A program made the translations under genes and the position numbers. Below the pieces are notes generated by a model that was not told the origin of the DNA, ran no database searches, and was given only the letters and a program-made list of their open reading frames with translations. A stretch of DNA of 12,925 nucleotides from an uncultured Anaerotruncus sp. (GTDB taxonomy: Bacteria; Bacillota; Clostridia; Oscillospirales; Ruminococcaceae). This document shows, in pieces, positions 1 to 7,700 of the stretch. Each line of letters begins with the position of its first letter. Position 1 is the first letter of the stretch. The stretch lies in contig CAJUJI010000080.1 of NCBI GenBank assembly GCA_910586875.1, positions 1 to 12,925 of the forward strand, read 5' to 3'.

Positions 1-41
1 TGTCAGTGCTTATCCCGCACTTTCAAATATCTATCAATTTT

Positions 42-47
42 AAGGAG
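42..47 (+). promoter_or_regulatory. Ribosome binding site that decides the start of the S1-domain gene
   Basis: AAGGAG lies only 1 nt before an in-frame GTG at 49 but 10 nt before the ATG at 58. The spacing favours the ATG at 58 as the real start, giving a 437-aa product. The 41 bases upstream show nothing I can call. Confidence 0.75.
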
Positions 48-57
48 TGTGAATCTT

Positions 58-1371
58 ATGCCCAGAAAAAAGGAAGTTCTTGAAGACCAGGAGACCGAAA
101 TGCTGACCCTTGTAGCGCCGGAAGAAGCGGCAGAGAGCCCTGATTTCCCCGCTGATCCGCCGGAAGCGCATGAGGAGATGCCCTCCGAATCTCCGGAAGA
201 GGACAGCGGCGAGCCGATGGACATCCCACCTGGCCAGGATGCTATCCAACCGGAGGATGCCCCAGCTGGGGAGCAGCCCACACCGACCGAGGAGGAACCC
301 CAGGATACCCCGCAGGCAGAGAAGCCCGACCTGCCGGATGAACCGGCCGCCGAATCGCCCGCCCCTATCCCCCGGCGGCGCAGGACATCTGCGGCAGCAT
401 CAGAGCAGAAGGCAGCTGCCAGCTCGGCTTCTGCTCGCAGAAGGGGGGCAGGAGCTGCGGCCCCTGCGCCAAGGGTCCTTGCCATTGATGAAGAAAGCAG
501 GGTGCAGTCGGCGGAGGAAAAGGAAGCCTATCTCTGGATGGAGCTTCGTAATTCCCTTCGTACCAAGCGCCCCTTGGCCGGTATCCTGGGTGGGGTGGAG
601 CGGACCTCCTCCGGCCTTCCCCTGGCCATCGTTTACTACAAGGATATGCGGGTGGTCATCCCCGCCACCGAAATGAACATCCGCCTGGAGGACCACCGGG
701 AGAGCGGCGACAAAGAGCTTCACAACCGGTATGCCCAGATTCTCTCCTGGATGATGGGGGCGGAGATCGAGTTTACCGTTTCCGGGCTGGACAGGCGTTC
801 CGGCTCGGTGGTGGCCAGTCGCACAGACGCCATGCGCCGCAAACAACGACAATTTTTCCTCACACCGGGGCGGGATGGCCGCCCTTTGGTTCAAGAGGGC
901 ACTGTAGCGGAGGCCCGTGTGATCGCGGTCAGCGAACGGGTGGTCCGGGTGGAGATCTTCGGGGTGGAGTTCCCCATCTTTGCCAGAGAGGTGGCCTGGG
1001 AGTGGGTGGACGACTGCAACGACTACTACGGCATCGGGGACCGGGTGCTGGTGAAGATCCTTTCCATCGACCGGTCTGATCCCGGAAATATCCGGTTACA
1101 GGCGTCTATCCGAGAAACAGTCCCCAACCCCGCAAAGGAGAATATCAAGAAATGTGTGGTACAGGGCAAGTACATCGGCAGGGTAACGGATGTCAACCGC
1201 AACGCCATCTATGTGCGGCTGAATGTGGGGGTCAACACGGTGGCTCTGGCGGTCCACGACCGCCGCACCCCCTGCCGGAAGGATGATGTCAGCTTTGTTG
1301 TCACCAGGATCGATGAGGAGGCAGGGATCGCCATTGGCATTATCACCCGGATCATTAAGCAGTACCTGTGA
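58..1371 (+). CDS. S1/OB-fold RNA-binding-like protein of a mobile element
   Basis: This is a 437-aa cytoplasmic protein. Residues about 10-105 are acidic and proline-rich and look disordered. Residues about 105-140 are Ala/Arg-rich (PRRRRT, then ARRRG), a likely nucleic-acid-contacting linker. Three S1-like segments follow: about 165-255 (ending in an S1-type VVASRTDAMRRK segment), about 279-352 (EGTVAEARVIAV ... GDRVLVKILSID ... IRLQAS) and about 367-432 (VVQGKYIGRVTDVNRNAIYV). S1 domains usually bind single-stranded RNA, and the triple arrangement recalls ribosomal protein S1 and its relatives. Proteins annotated as S1 RNA-binding-domain proteins occur on clostridial conjugative elements. 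The role here is unknown; binding RNA or ssDNA is inference. It is probably co-transcribed with the next gene, 34 bp downstream. An alternative GTG start at 49 is disfavoured by ribosome binding site spacing. Confidence 0.85.
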   Translation: MPRKKEVLEDQETEMLTLVAPEEAAESPDFPADPPEAHEEMPSESPEEDSGEPMDIPPGQDAIQPEDAPAGEQPTPTEEEPQDTPQAEKPDLPDEPAAESPAPIPRRRRTSAAASEQKAAASSASARRRGAGAAAPAPRVLAIDEESRVQSAEEKEAYLWMELRNSLRTKRPLAGILGGVERTSSGLPLAIVYYKDMRVVIPATEMNIRLEDHRESGDKELHNRYAQILSWMMGAEIEFTVSGLDRRSGSVVASRTDAMRRKQRQFFLTPGRDGRPLVQEGTVAEARVIAVSERVVRVEIFGVEFPIFAREVAWEWVDDCNDYYGIGDRVLVKILSIDRSDPGNIRLQASIRETVPNPAKENIKKCVVQGKYIGRVTDVNRNAIYVRLNVGVNTVALAVHDRRTPCRKDDVSFVVTRIDEEAGIAIGIITRIIKQYL

Positions 1372-1405
1372 GCCAAACGGCGTAACAGGAGGATTCCCCT
1401 GTCTG

Positions 1406-1834
1406 ATGAAGCACAGAATGCTGGTTCTCTTTGAAACGGAGGAGGCGTGCGCGGGACTTTTCCACAAGGGTGCGGAGGAATATGTGGTATTGGCCGGCAC
1501 CCTGGGAAGGACACAGGGCTTTTTGATCATTGCGGACAAGCTCCTGCCCTTTGCTCAGGATCGGGCGCTGTTTCTTGCGATTCTGGACCGTCTGAATAAA
1601 GACTCCCTGTCCGGGCTGCACCAGCTGTTGGATCATTCCGGCGGCGTTATCTATCTGTATAAGCAGATCATCTGCTTTCCACAGGGGGTATCCCAGGAGC
1701 TGTTTGACCAACTGCTGGAGGGCGGTATCCGGGAGTTTCGCCAGGGCCTTCGATACATCTGCCAGGAACTTGAAAGTGTTCTGACAGTGGTTCGCCGGTC
1801 CGGCGGGAGCAGGATGGGAACAGATAGAAATTGA
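1406..1834 (+). CDS. Unrecognised 142-aa protein
   Basis: I do not recognise this protein. It begins at ATG 1406 (MKHRMLVLFE), 13 nt after AGGAGG at 1387-1392. A second in-frame ATG at 1418 is possible but too far from the ribosome binding site. The product is soluble, with no signal peptide or membrane segment. It has an alternating hydrophobic N-terminal half (LVLFETEEACAGLF; YVVLAGTLG; GFLIIADKLL), a helical middle and a basic C-terminal tail (VVRRSGGSR). It follows the S1-domain gene closely and probably shares its transcript. The promoter-like sequence at 1831-1859 overlaps its last codons. The reading frame extends upstream through the S1 gene to 1223, but that part overlaps the clear S1 coding sequence and is rejected. 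Confidence 0.75.
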   Translation: MKHRMLVLFETEEACAGLFHKGAEEYVVLAGTLGRTQGFLIIADKLLPFAQDRALFLAILDRLNKDSLSGLHQLLDHSGGVIYLYKQIICFPQGVSQELFDQLLEGGIREFRQGLRYICQELESVLTVVRRSGGSRMGTDRN

Positions 1835-1859
1835 AGCTGGGAGTCCTTCATGCTACAAT
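1831..1859 (+). promoter_or_regulatory. Strong sigma-A-type promoter candidate
   Basis: TTGAAG (1831-1836, 4/6 match to TTGACA), a 17-nt spacer, and TACAAT (1854-1859, 5/6 match to TATAAT) preceded by TGC, an extended -10. Predicted transcription start is near 1866. It overlaps the stop region of the 142-aa gene and reads toward the exported-protein gene, but an intrinsic terminator at 1912-1946 follows within about 80 nt. Function is inferred from motif match only. Confidence 0.6.
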
Positions 1860-1865
1860 AGATAC

Positions 1866-1887
1866 AGGTAAAAAGCAGTTTTTACCT
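1866..1887 (+). repeat. Perfect 9-bp hairpin with GCAG loop
   Basis: The arms AGGTAAAAA (1866-1874) and TTTTTACCT (1879-1887) are perfect reverse complements around the tetraloop GCAG. It falls exactly at the predicted start of the transcript from the 1831-1859 promoter, so it could be a 5' stabilising hairpin of a small RNA, or a protein-binding operator site. Confidence 0.6.
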
Positions 1888-1911
1888 CTTCCATATCCCT
1901 CCCTCCAAATC

Positions 1912-1946
1912 AAAGGGGCCAGTCGTATCAAGCGGCTGGCCCTTTT
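1912..1946 (+). terminator. Intrinsic terminator after the left block
   Basis: A 14-bp stem (1912-1925 with 1933-1946, two G-U pairs) around a 7-nt loop. The GC core GGGCCAG/CTGGCCC is flanked by AAA/TTT. The T run is short (TTTT then GCC). It likely ends the S1/142-aa transcript as well as any RNA from the 1831-1859 promoter. Confidence 0.75.
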
Positions 1947-1959
1947 GCCTATCCGCACT

Positions 1960-1987
1960 GCACCCGGTTTTGGGCGCGGTGCTTTTT
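1960..1987 (+). terminator. Possible second, weaker terminator
   Basis: GCACC (1960-1964) pairs with GGTGC (1978-1982) and is followed by TTTTT (1983-1987). The inner part pairs only imperfectly. It may back up the stronger terminator just upstream. Confidence 0.35.
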
Positions 1988-2048
1988 ATATGCGTACAAA
2001 GCCGCAACGTTATCCTGTGGCGAACGAAAGAATGGAGGTAATCCCTAT

Positions 2049-3100
2049 ATGGTGAAAAAGGCATTTCCCCTGCTGCTGGCAGCCATGCTGTTGGCGGCAA
2101 CCCCGACACTGGCCTATGCAGCCGAGCCCCTGGGACCACAGAATCCACCGGCTATGCCATCAGCTATTCGGAAAATGAGGAGTACAGCGGCTCGGTGATC
2201 TCGGTCCTGTCCGAGGAGAGCCAGGCAGCCGAGCCTGGCGGTGGATTCTATCCCATTGAGATCCGCGCCGAAGAAACAGACGGCGAAAAGCTCATCATCA
2301 AAACCTATCAGGTCCCGGCAGATACCTCGGTATCCTTGCTCACCGGGGAGTTTGAGAAAAACGGCATCCGGTATGAGATGCAGGAGATCCTCAAGAAGCC
2401 GCTGCCGGATGAGTTGGAAACTAAGACGGTGAGCAAGACGGTGACGGCCGCCAGCGATTCGGACAAGGAGCAGAAGCTGCTCCAGCTCTTTGACCCCATG
2501 CTTGCGTATGAGGAAGACGGGTACCGGGGGCAGCTTCAGCTGGATGCCGGCAGGATCACCACCGAGGTCTCGGATACCGAGCCCTACCGGTACCTGGTGA
2601 CAGAGACCCGGCAGATGTCCGGGATGGACCGCAACGATACCTACTACATCCCCAAAACGGCCTGCAAAAACGGTGTCCAGCTTCAGCTGTGTAATGTGGA
2701 CTGGAGCACCATGGGCTGTGGCGAAGCAAACGGACGGCTTACCCCCAACCGCTTTACGGCTACCGCCCAATATTCAGGGTATGCCACAGGCAGCCGGGCA
2801 ACCGAGTATATCGCTACCGCCACCTACACCGGTCAGGTGCAGCGGGCTGTCCCAGGCGATGTTCTCTACTCCATCGTCTTCGCCCCCGCGGTGGATCAGC
2901 CGCTTTCGGCCCTAAATGAGCCCAACGAGTGGGGCGGCACCCCCTTCTTTATCCTGGGAGCGATCATCTTGGTAGGCGCTGCCGGGACCGGCGCCTGGTT
3001 CCTCTGGAAGAATCGGGGGCTTCGGCCGGCAAGGGAAAAAACGAAAATCTATATGCCCAGGGAGATGGAACCGGATGGAGGAGGTGCGGAGAATGTCTGA
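2049..3100 (+). pseudogene. Frameshifted exported, membrane-anchored surface protein
   Basis: The gene opens at ATG 2049 with GGAGG at 2034-2038 (10-nt spacing) and a clear signal peptide (MVKKAFPLLLAAML ... LAYA then AEP). That frame stops at 2196-2198. The body of the protein continues in another frame (GTTESTGYAISYSENEEYSG from 2132, open to 3100). Adding one base near 2127-2131, for example restoring CCCC to CCCCC, joins the two into a 350-aa protein. The body has a large extracellular part, then a membrane helix (PFFILGAIILVGAAG...) about 30 residues from the end and a basic cytoplasmic tail. A GTG at 2195 opens the downstream frame but has no signal peptide and is an unlikely start. I do not recognise the family. 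The stop overlaps the sortase start, so translation of the two is probably coupled. It may be a true null, an assembly error or a frameshifted product. Confidence 0.7.
3079..3084 (+). promoter_or_regulatory. Ribosome binding site that decides the sortase start
   Basis: AGGAGG lies 8 nt before ATG 3093 and inside the codons that follow the alternative ATG at 3075. It therefore selects 3093 and places the sortase start inside the last codons of the upstream gene. Confidence 0.75.
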
Positions 3101-3851
3101 GAAGCTGCGTTCCCTCTTTCAGAAATACGGCCTGTGGTTCTTTATCGGCCTGATTCTTGCGGGGCACACCATTGGGGTAGTAGTCTACTGTGTTGACCGC
3201 CAGCTCCAACCGGACACCCTCTCCACCCCGCAATATGAGATCCAGCCCGCCGATCCGGCGGAGCTGACCTTTGACCTGGAGCAGAACAAAGCCTATTCCG
3301 CCGAGGACGGGGTGGTGGTGATCGAGCCCGTGTCCTCTGCCGCTCAGCTGGCCCAGGCCGCTTCTATCACCAATGACCCCGAAACCATCTGGGAGGAGGA
3401 CCAGGTCGTCACCTACAACAGCTTCACCCTGCCCGACAAGGTGGAGCAGGAGGACGGCAGCCTGGGGGTCCTCACCATTCCGGAGATCGGCCTTTCGGTC
3501 AATGTCTTTGGGGCAAAGCAGGGCGAGGAGCTGGAGGCCATGACCCAAGGGCTGGCCCATTTCTCCCACACCAGCAGCTGGGACGGGAACATCGGTATCT
3601 GCGGCCACAATGTCAATTTTGACCTCAGCGACGGGTACTTCAAAAATCTCCACCAGCTGAAGAAGGGGGATAAGCTCACCTATTCCACCAGCTTGGGAGA
3701 GCGCACCTATGAGGTGGAACTTTCCAAGACGATTGCTGAGGACGACTGGAGCTATCTCGGTCGCACAGGGGAAAACAAGATCACCCTGATCACCTGCATC
3801 TCCGGGCAGCCCACCAAAAGGCTGGTGGTACAGGCTGCCGAGGTAAAATAA
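3093..3851 (+). CDS. Sortase (membrane transpeptidase)
   Basis: A 252-aa type II membrane protein. Residues about 12-34 (YGLWFFIGLILAGHTIGVVV) form the N-terminal membrane anchor. A linker follows, and the catalytic beta-barrel is about 120-252. The sortase triad is visible: His172 in GICGHN, Cys235 in TLITC and Arg243 in TKRLVVQA. Sortases cleave a C-terminal sorting motif between Thr and Gly and join the protein to the cell wall or to a pilin lysine. The TLITC form and the small size fit a class B or D enzyme, but I cannot fix the class from the sequence alone. The start at 3093 overlaps the upstream gene by 8 bp. The likely substrate nearby is the LPKTG-ending adhesin at 4715-10351. No other clear LPxTG protein lies in the window. 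Confidence 0.92.
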   Translation: MSEKLRSLFQKYGLWFFIGLILAGHTIGVVVYCVDRQLQPDTLSTPQYEIQPADPAELTFDLEQNKAYSAEDGVVVIEPVSSAAQLAQAASITNDPETIWEEDQVVTYNSFTLPDKVEQEDGSLGVLTIPEIGLSVNVFGAKQGEELEAMTQGLAHFSHTSSWDGNIGICGHNVNFDLSDGYFKNLHQLKKGDKLTYSTSLGERTYEVELSKTIAEDDWSYLGRTGENKITLITCISGQPTKRLVVQAAEVK

Positions 3852-3931
3852 ATTCCCGAAAGCTGTTGCAAATTCCGCCCTTTGCTCCTATGGGTAGGAT
3901 GTAAGCGTAAAAACGAAAGGAGCTGTTTTTC

Positions 3932-4627
3932 ATGTTCAAAAAGCGCTTGGGAATCATCCTGATGCTGGTCTGCATCCTCACCACCACAGCCACCGAGGCG
4001 TTCGCCACAGAGGTGTTCAGCTTCGAGGCAGCCTACGCCGGCTCTGGCCAGCCGGTGCAGCCCGATCCCCCCAAGACAAAGCCTGTGAGCCCCAAGGTGG
4101 AGGCCCCGTCTTCTGTGGAGCCCAGCCCGGAGGAAATTTGGGTCTGGGTGCCGGAGCAGCCCCCGGAGGAGCCGGAAACCACGGCACAGCCTGTGGAATC
4201 TGCCGAACCGGCTGATCCCAAGGAGGACTTTCCCTACGACCTGGAGACCTTTGCCGCCGAGGTGCTGCGTCTCACCAATGAGGCCAGAGCCGAGGCAGGG
4301 GCGCCCGCCCTGGAGACCGACCCGGTCCTCACCCAGATGGCTCAGGCCCGGATGGGGGAAAGCGGCGGCAAGCTGAGCCACACCCGACCGGACGGCACCA
4401 CCCCGGACACCATCTTCCGGGAGTACGATACCGAGCTTACCTGCACTGGGGAGATCATCATGTCCACCAGCCGCAGTCCCCAAGCCATTGTAAACGGCTT
4501 TCTGGCAAGCCCGTCCCACCGGGCCAACCTGCTGGACCCTAACCACAAATATGCCGGCATCGGCGTTGCCTGGGGGGAGACCCCGGCGGGCCCCGGCATT
4601 GCAGTCCTGGAGCTTTTCGCAAAATAA
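3932..4627 (+). CDS. Secreted CAP (SCP/PR1-like) domain protein
   Basis: A 231-aa protein with a signal peptide at 1-26 (MFKKRLGIILMLVCILTTTA ... AFA). An acidic proline-rich linker (about 35-100) follows, then a CAP domain at about 105-231. CAP hallmarks seen: LTNEARAEAG, the SHTRPDGT segment with His150, the GEII segment with Glu174, and SHRANLL with His196 followed by GIGVAWGE. In eukaryotic CAP proteins the two His and the Glu form the conserved cavity. Bacterial members are usually secreted or wall-associated proteins of unknown activity. There is no LPxTG motif or membrane anchor, so it is probably released or loosely held at the wall. The ribosome binding site GAAAGGAG (3915-3922) is 9 nt from the start. 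It lies between the sortase and the adhesin and probably belongs to the same surface module. A terminator follows it. Confidence 0.9.
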   Translation: MFKKRLGIILMLVCILTTTATEAFATEVFSFEAAYAGSGQPVQPDPPKTKPVSPKVEAPSSVEPSPEEIWVWVPEQPPEEPETTAQPVESAEPADPKEDFPYDLETFAAEVLRLTNEARAEAGAPALETDPVLTQMAQARMGESGGKLSHTRPDGTTPDTIFREYDTELTCTGEIIMSTSRSPQAIVNGFLASPSHRANLLDPNHKYAGIGVAWGETPAGPGIAVLELFAK

Positions 4628-4646
4628 CCAGTCGTCCCCACAGTTG

Positions 4647-4680
4647 GAGGCAACCGCAAATGATGCGGCTGCCTCTTTTT
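4647..4680 (+). terminator. Intrinsic terminator between the CAP gene and the adhesin
   Basis: GAGGCA (4647-4652) pairs with TGCCTC (4670-4675), and CCGCA (4654-4658) pairs with TGCGG (4664-4668) across one A/C mismatch, with loop AATGA and a TTTTT tail (4676-4680). Only 34 nt separate its end from the adhesin ATG, and the ribosome binding site (4697-4703) occupies part of that, so it can act as a partial terminator on the adhesin transcript. Confidence 0.8.
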
Positions 4681-4714
4681 GATGCCCAAAATCAGGAAAG
4701 GAGACCCATAGCCT

Positions 4715-7700
4715 ATGAAAAAACCTGCAAGATTCCTCTCGCTCCTTATGGCGGTGATGATGCTCATCGGTTCCGCCGTCCCGGCCTACGCTTTTGAAGG
4801 GCTCGGCGAAATCAGCAACATCACCGATTATGGGGAGGATACCCCCGTTGTTACCGAGGATGATGAGGATCTTCCCACTTTGGAAGAAGAACCCCGTGAG
4901 GAGGAGCCTCCCTCCTCCTCCGAGCCCCAGCCCGATGTTTCGGTGCCTCCGGTGGTGGATACCGGGGAACCGCCGGAAGATTCTGAAGGAGAATCCCTGC
5001 AGGGGGATGCCGATGCTCCCCTCCCCACCGAGCCCACCGTGGGTGCTTCCGGTCTGGACCCTCCGGACAGCTTTTCCTTTGAAGCTGTCCGCAGCGGTTC
5101 GGCCTCTGCCTCTGGAATGCGGAAAGCCAGAGCCAACCCCGGCAGCACCACCATCTACATGGAGAAGATCAGCGGCCTGAGCCATCTCTATCCCTTCAGC
5201 GGCGGCACTACCTACAGCGCCTACAAGATGTACACCGCGGATGGTCGCGCCGCCTTCTGCGTGGAACCGGCGCGATTCAATTCGACCAATGGTACTGTTG
5301 TTACCGGCAGCCTCAGCTACAGTGCTTTGAGCAGCACCCAGCAGAAGGAGATCGCCAAGGCGATTGCCGCCAGCGGCGGGTACTCCAACGGCGATAAATA
5401 TTTTGCCGCCCAGGCCATCATCTGGGAGATCTGCTATGGCCAGACACATCGTTCCGGCAGCGTCTACAAAGCGGTGATCGCCGCCAACTCCAGCCGCCTG
5501 GGCAGTTACTATGAGCAGATCCTCGCCGACATGGAATCCATGGGCGAGATCCCCAGCTTCATGAGTCCCGACCCCAATAACCCTACCATCCACGAGATGA
5601 CCGATAACGGCGGCAGCTGGGGCATCGACCTGGAAAACACCAACTCCAGAGTGACCCTGAACGCCTCGGATTTTACCAGCCGGGCGCCTTTCGACTTCTC
5701 GGTCAGCGGGGACACCCTAACGGTGGAATCGGACAGCGAGCCGGACCAGGATGCCTATGTGGAATGGCACAGCGGCAGCGGGGAATCCGGCCTTATCTTC
5801 TGGAACAGCAGCCAACAGACCAAGGCCAGCTTCGACGAGACACAAGGGATTCCCGCCGATGGCTATATGGCCTTCACCAACAACTTTATCCCCAATCCTC
5901 CCGACACCCCGGAGACGCCCCCGGAGGAGCCCGGTCTGGGATACCTGACCATCGTGAAATATGATGGGGATACCAACCTTCCACTGGGCGGAGCCATCTT
6001 CAAGGTGGAGTGTGACGGGTATATCAACGATGCGGTGGAGGTCCCCTACGGCGGCAAAACCATTGTCATCCCCATTCCGGAGGGCCAGACTCAGGTGGAT
6101 GTCACCGTCACCGAGGTCACCGCTCCTTCCGGCTATGTGAAGGACAGCACGCCCAAGACGGTCACGGTGACGGCCAACGAAACAGTCAACATCGTGGAGG
6201 TTGGCTTTGTCAACTACCCCGAAGCCTGTTCTTTGGAGATCTACAAGTACGAGACCGGCAACAAGGGTGTGGCGCTGGAGGGTGCCAGCTTTAGGATTCG
6301 CTACGCCGACCCCAATGTGAGCGCCCAGACCTGGACCGAAACCACCGATGGCAGCGGCAAAATTCACATCGATCTGCCTGCGGCGGGCGCCCTCATCGTG
6401 GAGGAGCTTTCCGCTCCGGCCGGGTATGTAATGAACACCAAGACCAGCTATGATGTCACGGTGGCCAAAGGCGAACAGAAGACCATCGACATCCCCAACG
6501 ATAAGAAGACCCAGCTGGTGGCCATCAAAAAGGATGCCCAGTCCGGCCAGCTGCTGGCGGGGGCATCTATCCGGGCGACCCTGCTGCGCTCCAACACCCC
6601 GCCCTACGAGGGGGGCCAGTCCTACACCGAGACCACCGGGCCGGACGGCCGGGCAGTGTTCACCAACCTCATCCCCGGCGAGTACCGGGTGGAGGAGATC
6701 GCCCCGCCCCAATTTTACATGGGGACTACCACCGTCCACACCGTCAACATTCTGGACGGGAACACCGAAACAGTGACAGTGGAATTTCGCAATGAGCCCT
6801 GGACCGGTCTGACGATCCGCAAGGTAGATAAGACCAATGCCAAGGGCCTGCCGGGGGCCATCTTCAAGCTGTACAAGGGCTCGGAGGAGGACCCAAAAGC
6901 TTACCTGGGTGATTGGGAGTCCGGCGAGAACGGCAGCGTGACCATCCAGAAGCTGGAGCCCGGCTATTACACCATCGTGGAGTCCCAGGCCCCCTATGGG
7001 TACCTGCTGGACCAGGAGCATCATGTCCAGACCATTGAGATCAAGCCGGAGGCGGTTGACCGAAATATCACCGTGGTATTCCAGAACCTCCCCAAGCCGA
7101 AGCTCCTGATCGAGAAGATTGACAAGGTGACGGGACTGCGCCTGCCTGGGGCGGTATTCCATGTTTCCCGCCGGGGCAGCGAGGAGTATATGGAGGTACG
7201 AACCGGCAGCGATGGCACCGTGCTGCTGGAAAACCTGGAGGACGATTGGTACACCGTCACCGAGGTGCGGGCCCCCTCCGGCTATGTGCTGGACAGCCGG
7301 CACTACGATGTGGAGATGATCCCCGGCAAGACGGTACCCCTTATCATCAATAACCTCCAGCAGCCCGACCTGCTGCTCCGCAAGGTGGACGAGCAGACCG
7401 GCTCCGGCGTCCCCGGCGCAGTGCTGCGGATCACCAAGGACGGCGCGAAGGAGTACAAGGATGTGACCACCGGAGCAGACGGCACCTATCTGGTAAAGGA
7501 CCTGGAGCCCGGCTGGTATATTGTGGAGGAGATCAAAGCGCCTGATGGCTACCTCCTCAACGATGAGCCCCAGTATATCGAGCTGATCGCCGGGCAGGAC
7601 TCGGAACTGATCATCAAGAACCGGCACAAGCCCTCTTTGGAGATCCTCAAGATCGATTCGGTCACCAAGCAGCCCCTGGAGGGGGTCTCCTTCCAGGTAC

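Larger units (their letters stand above)
1866..1950 (+). ncRNA. Candidate small RNA or attenuated leader
   Basis: A good promoter (1831-1859), a perfect hairpin at the predicted start (1866-1887) and a strong intrinsic terminator (1912-1946) define an RNA of roughly 80 nt with no convincing open reading frame. It could be a free-standing small RNA, or a leader that only sometimes reads on into the exported-protein gene at 2049. The region resembles no RNA family I recognise. This is inference from signals alone. Confidence 0.35.

Noticed and set aside
1831..2055. Open frame from TTG at 1831
   Set aside because: It has no ribosome binding site, crosses the promoter, hairpin and terminator, and is peptide of no recognisable kind.
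2195..2198. GTG at 2195 as the true start of the exported protein
   Set aside because: No suitable ribosome binding site precedes it and it would drop the signal peptide; the signal peptide at 2049 in another frame points to a frameshift instead.
2932..3100. C-terminus of the exported protein as a sortase signal
   Set aside because: There is a membrane helix and a basic tail, but no LPxTG-like motif precedes it, and the tail is 30 residues long, more like a simple membrane anchor.
3866..3894. Promoter-like TTGCAA, 17 nt, TATGGG upstream of the CAP gene
   Set aside because: The -10 match is only 3/6 and it is no better than chance in this region.
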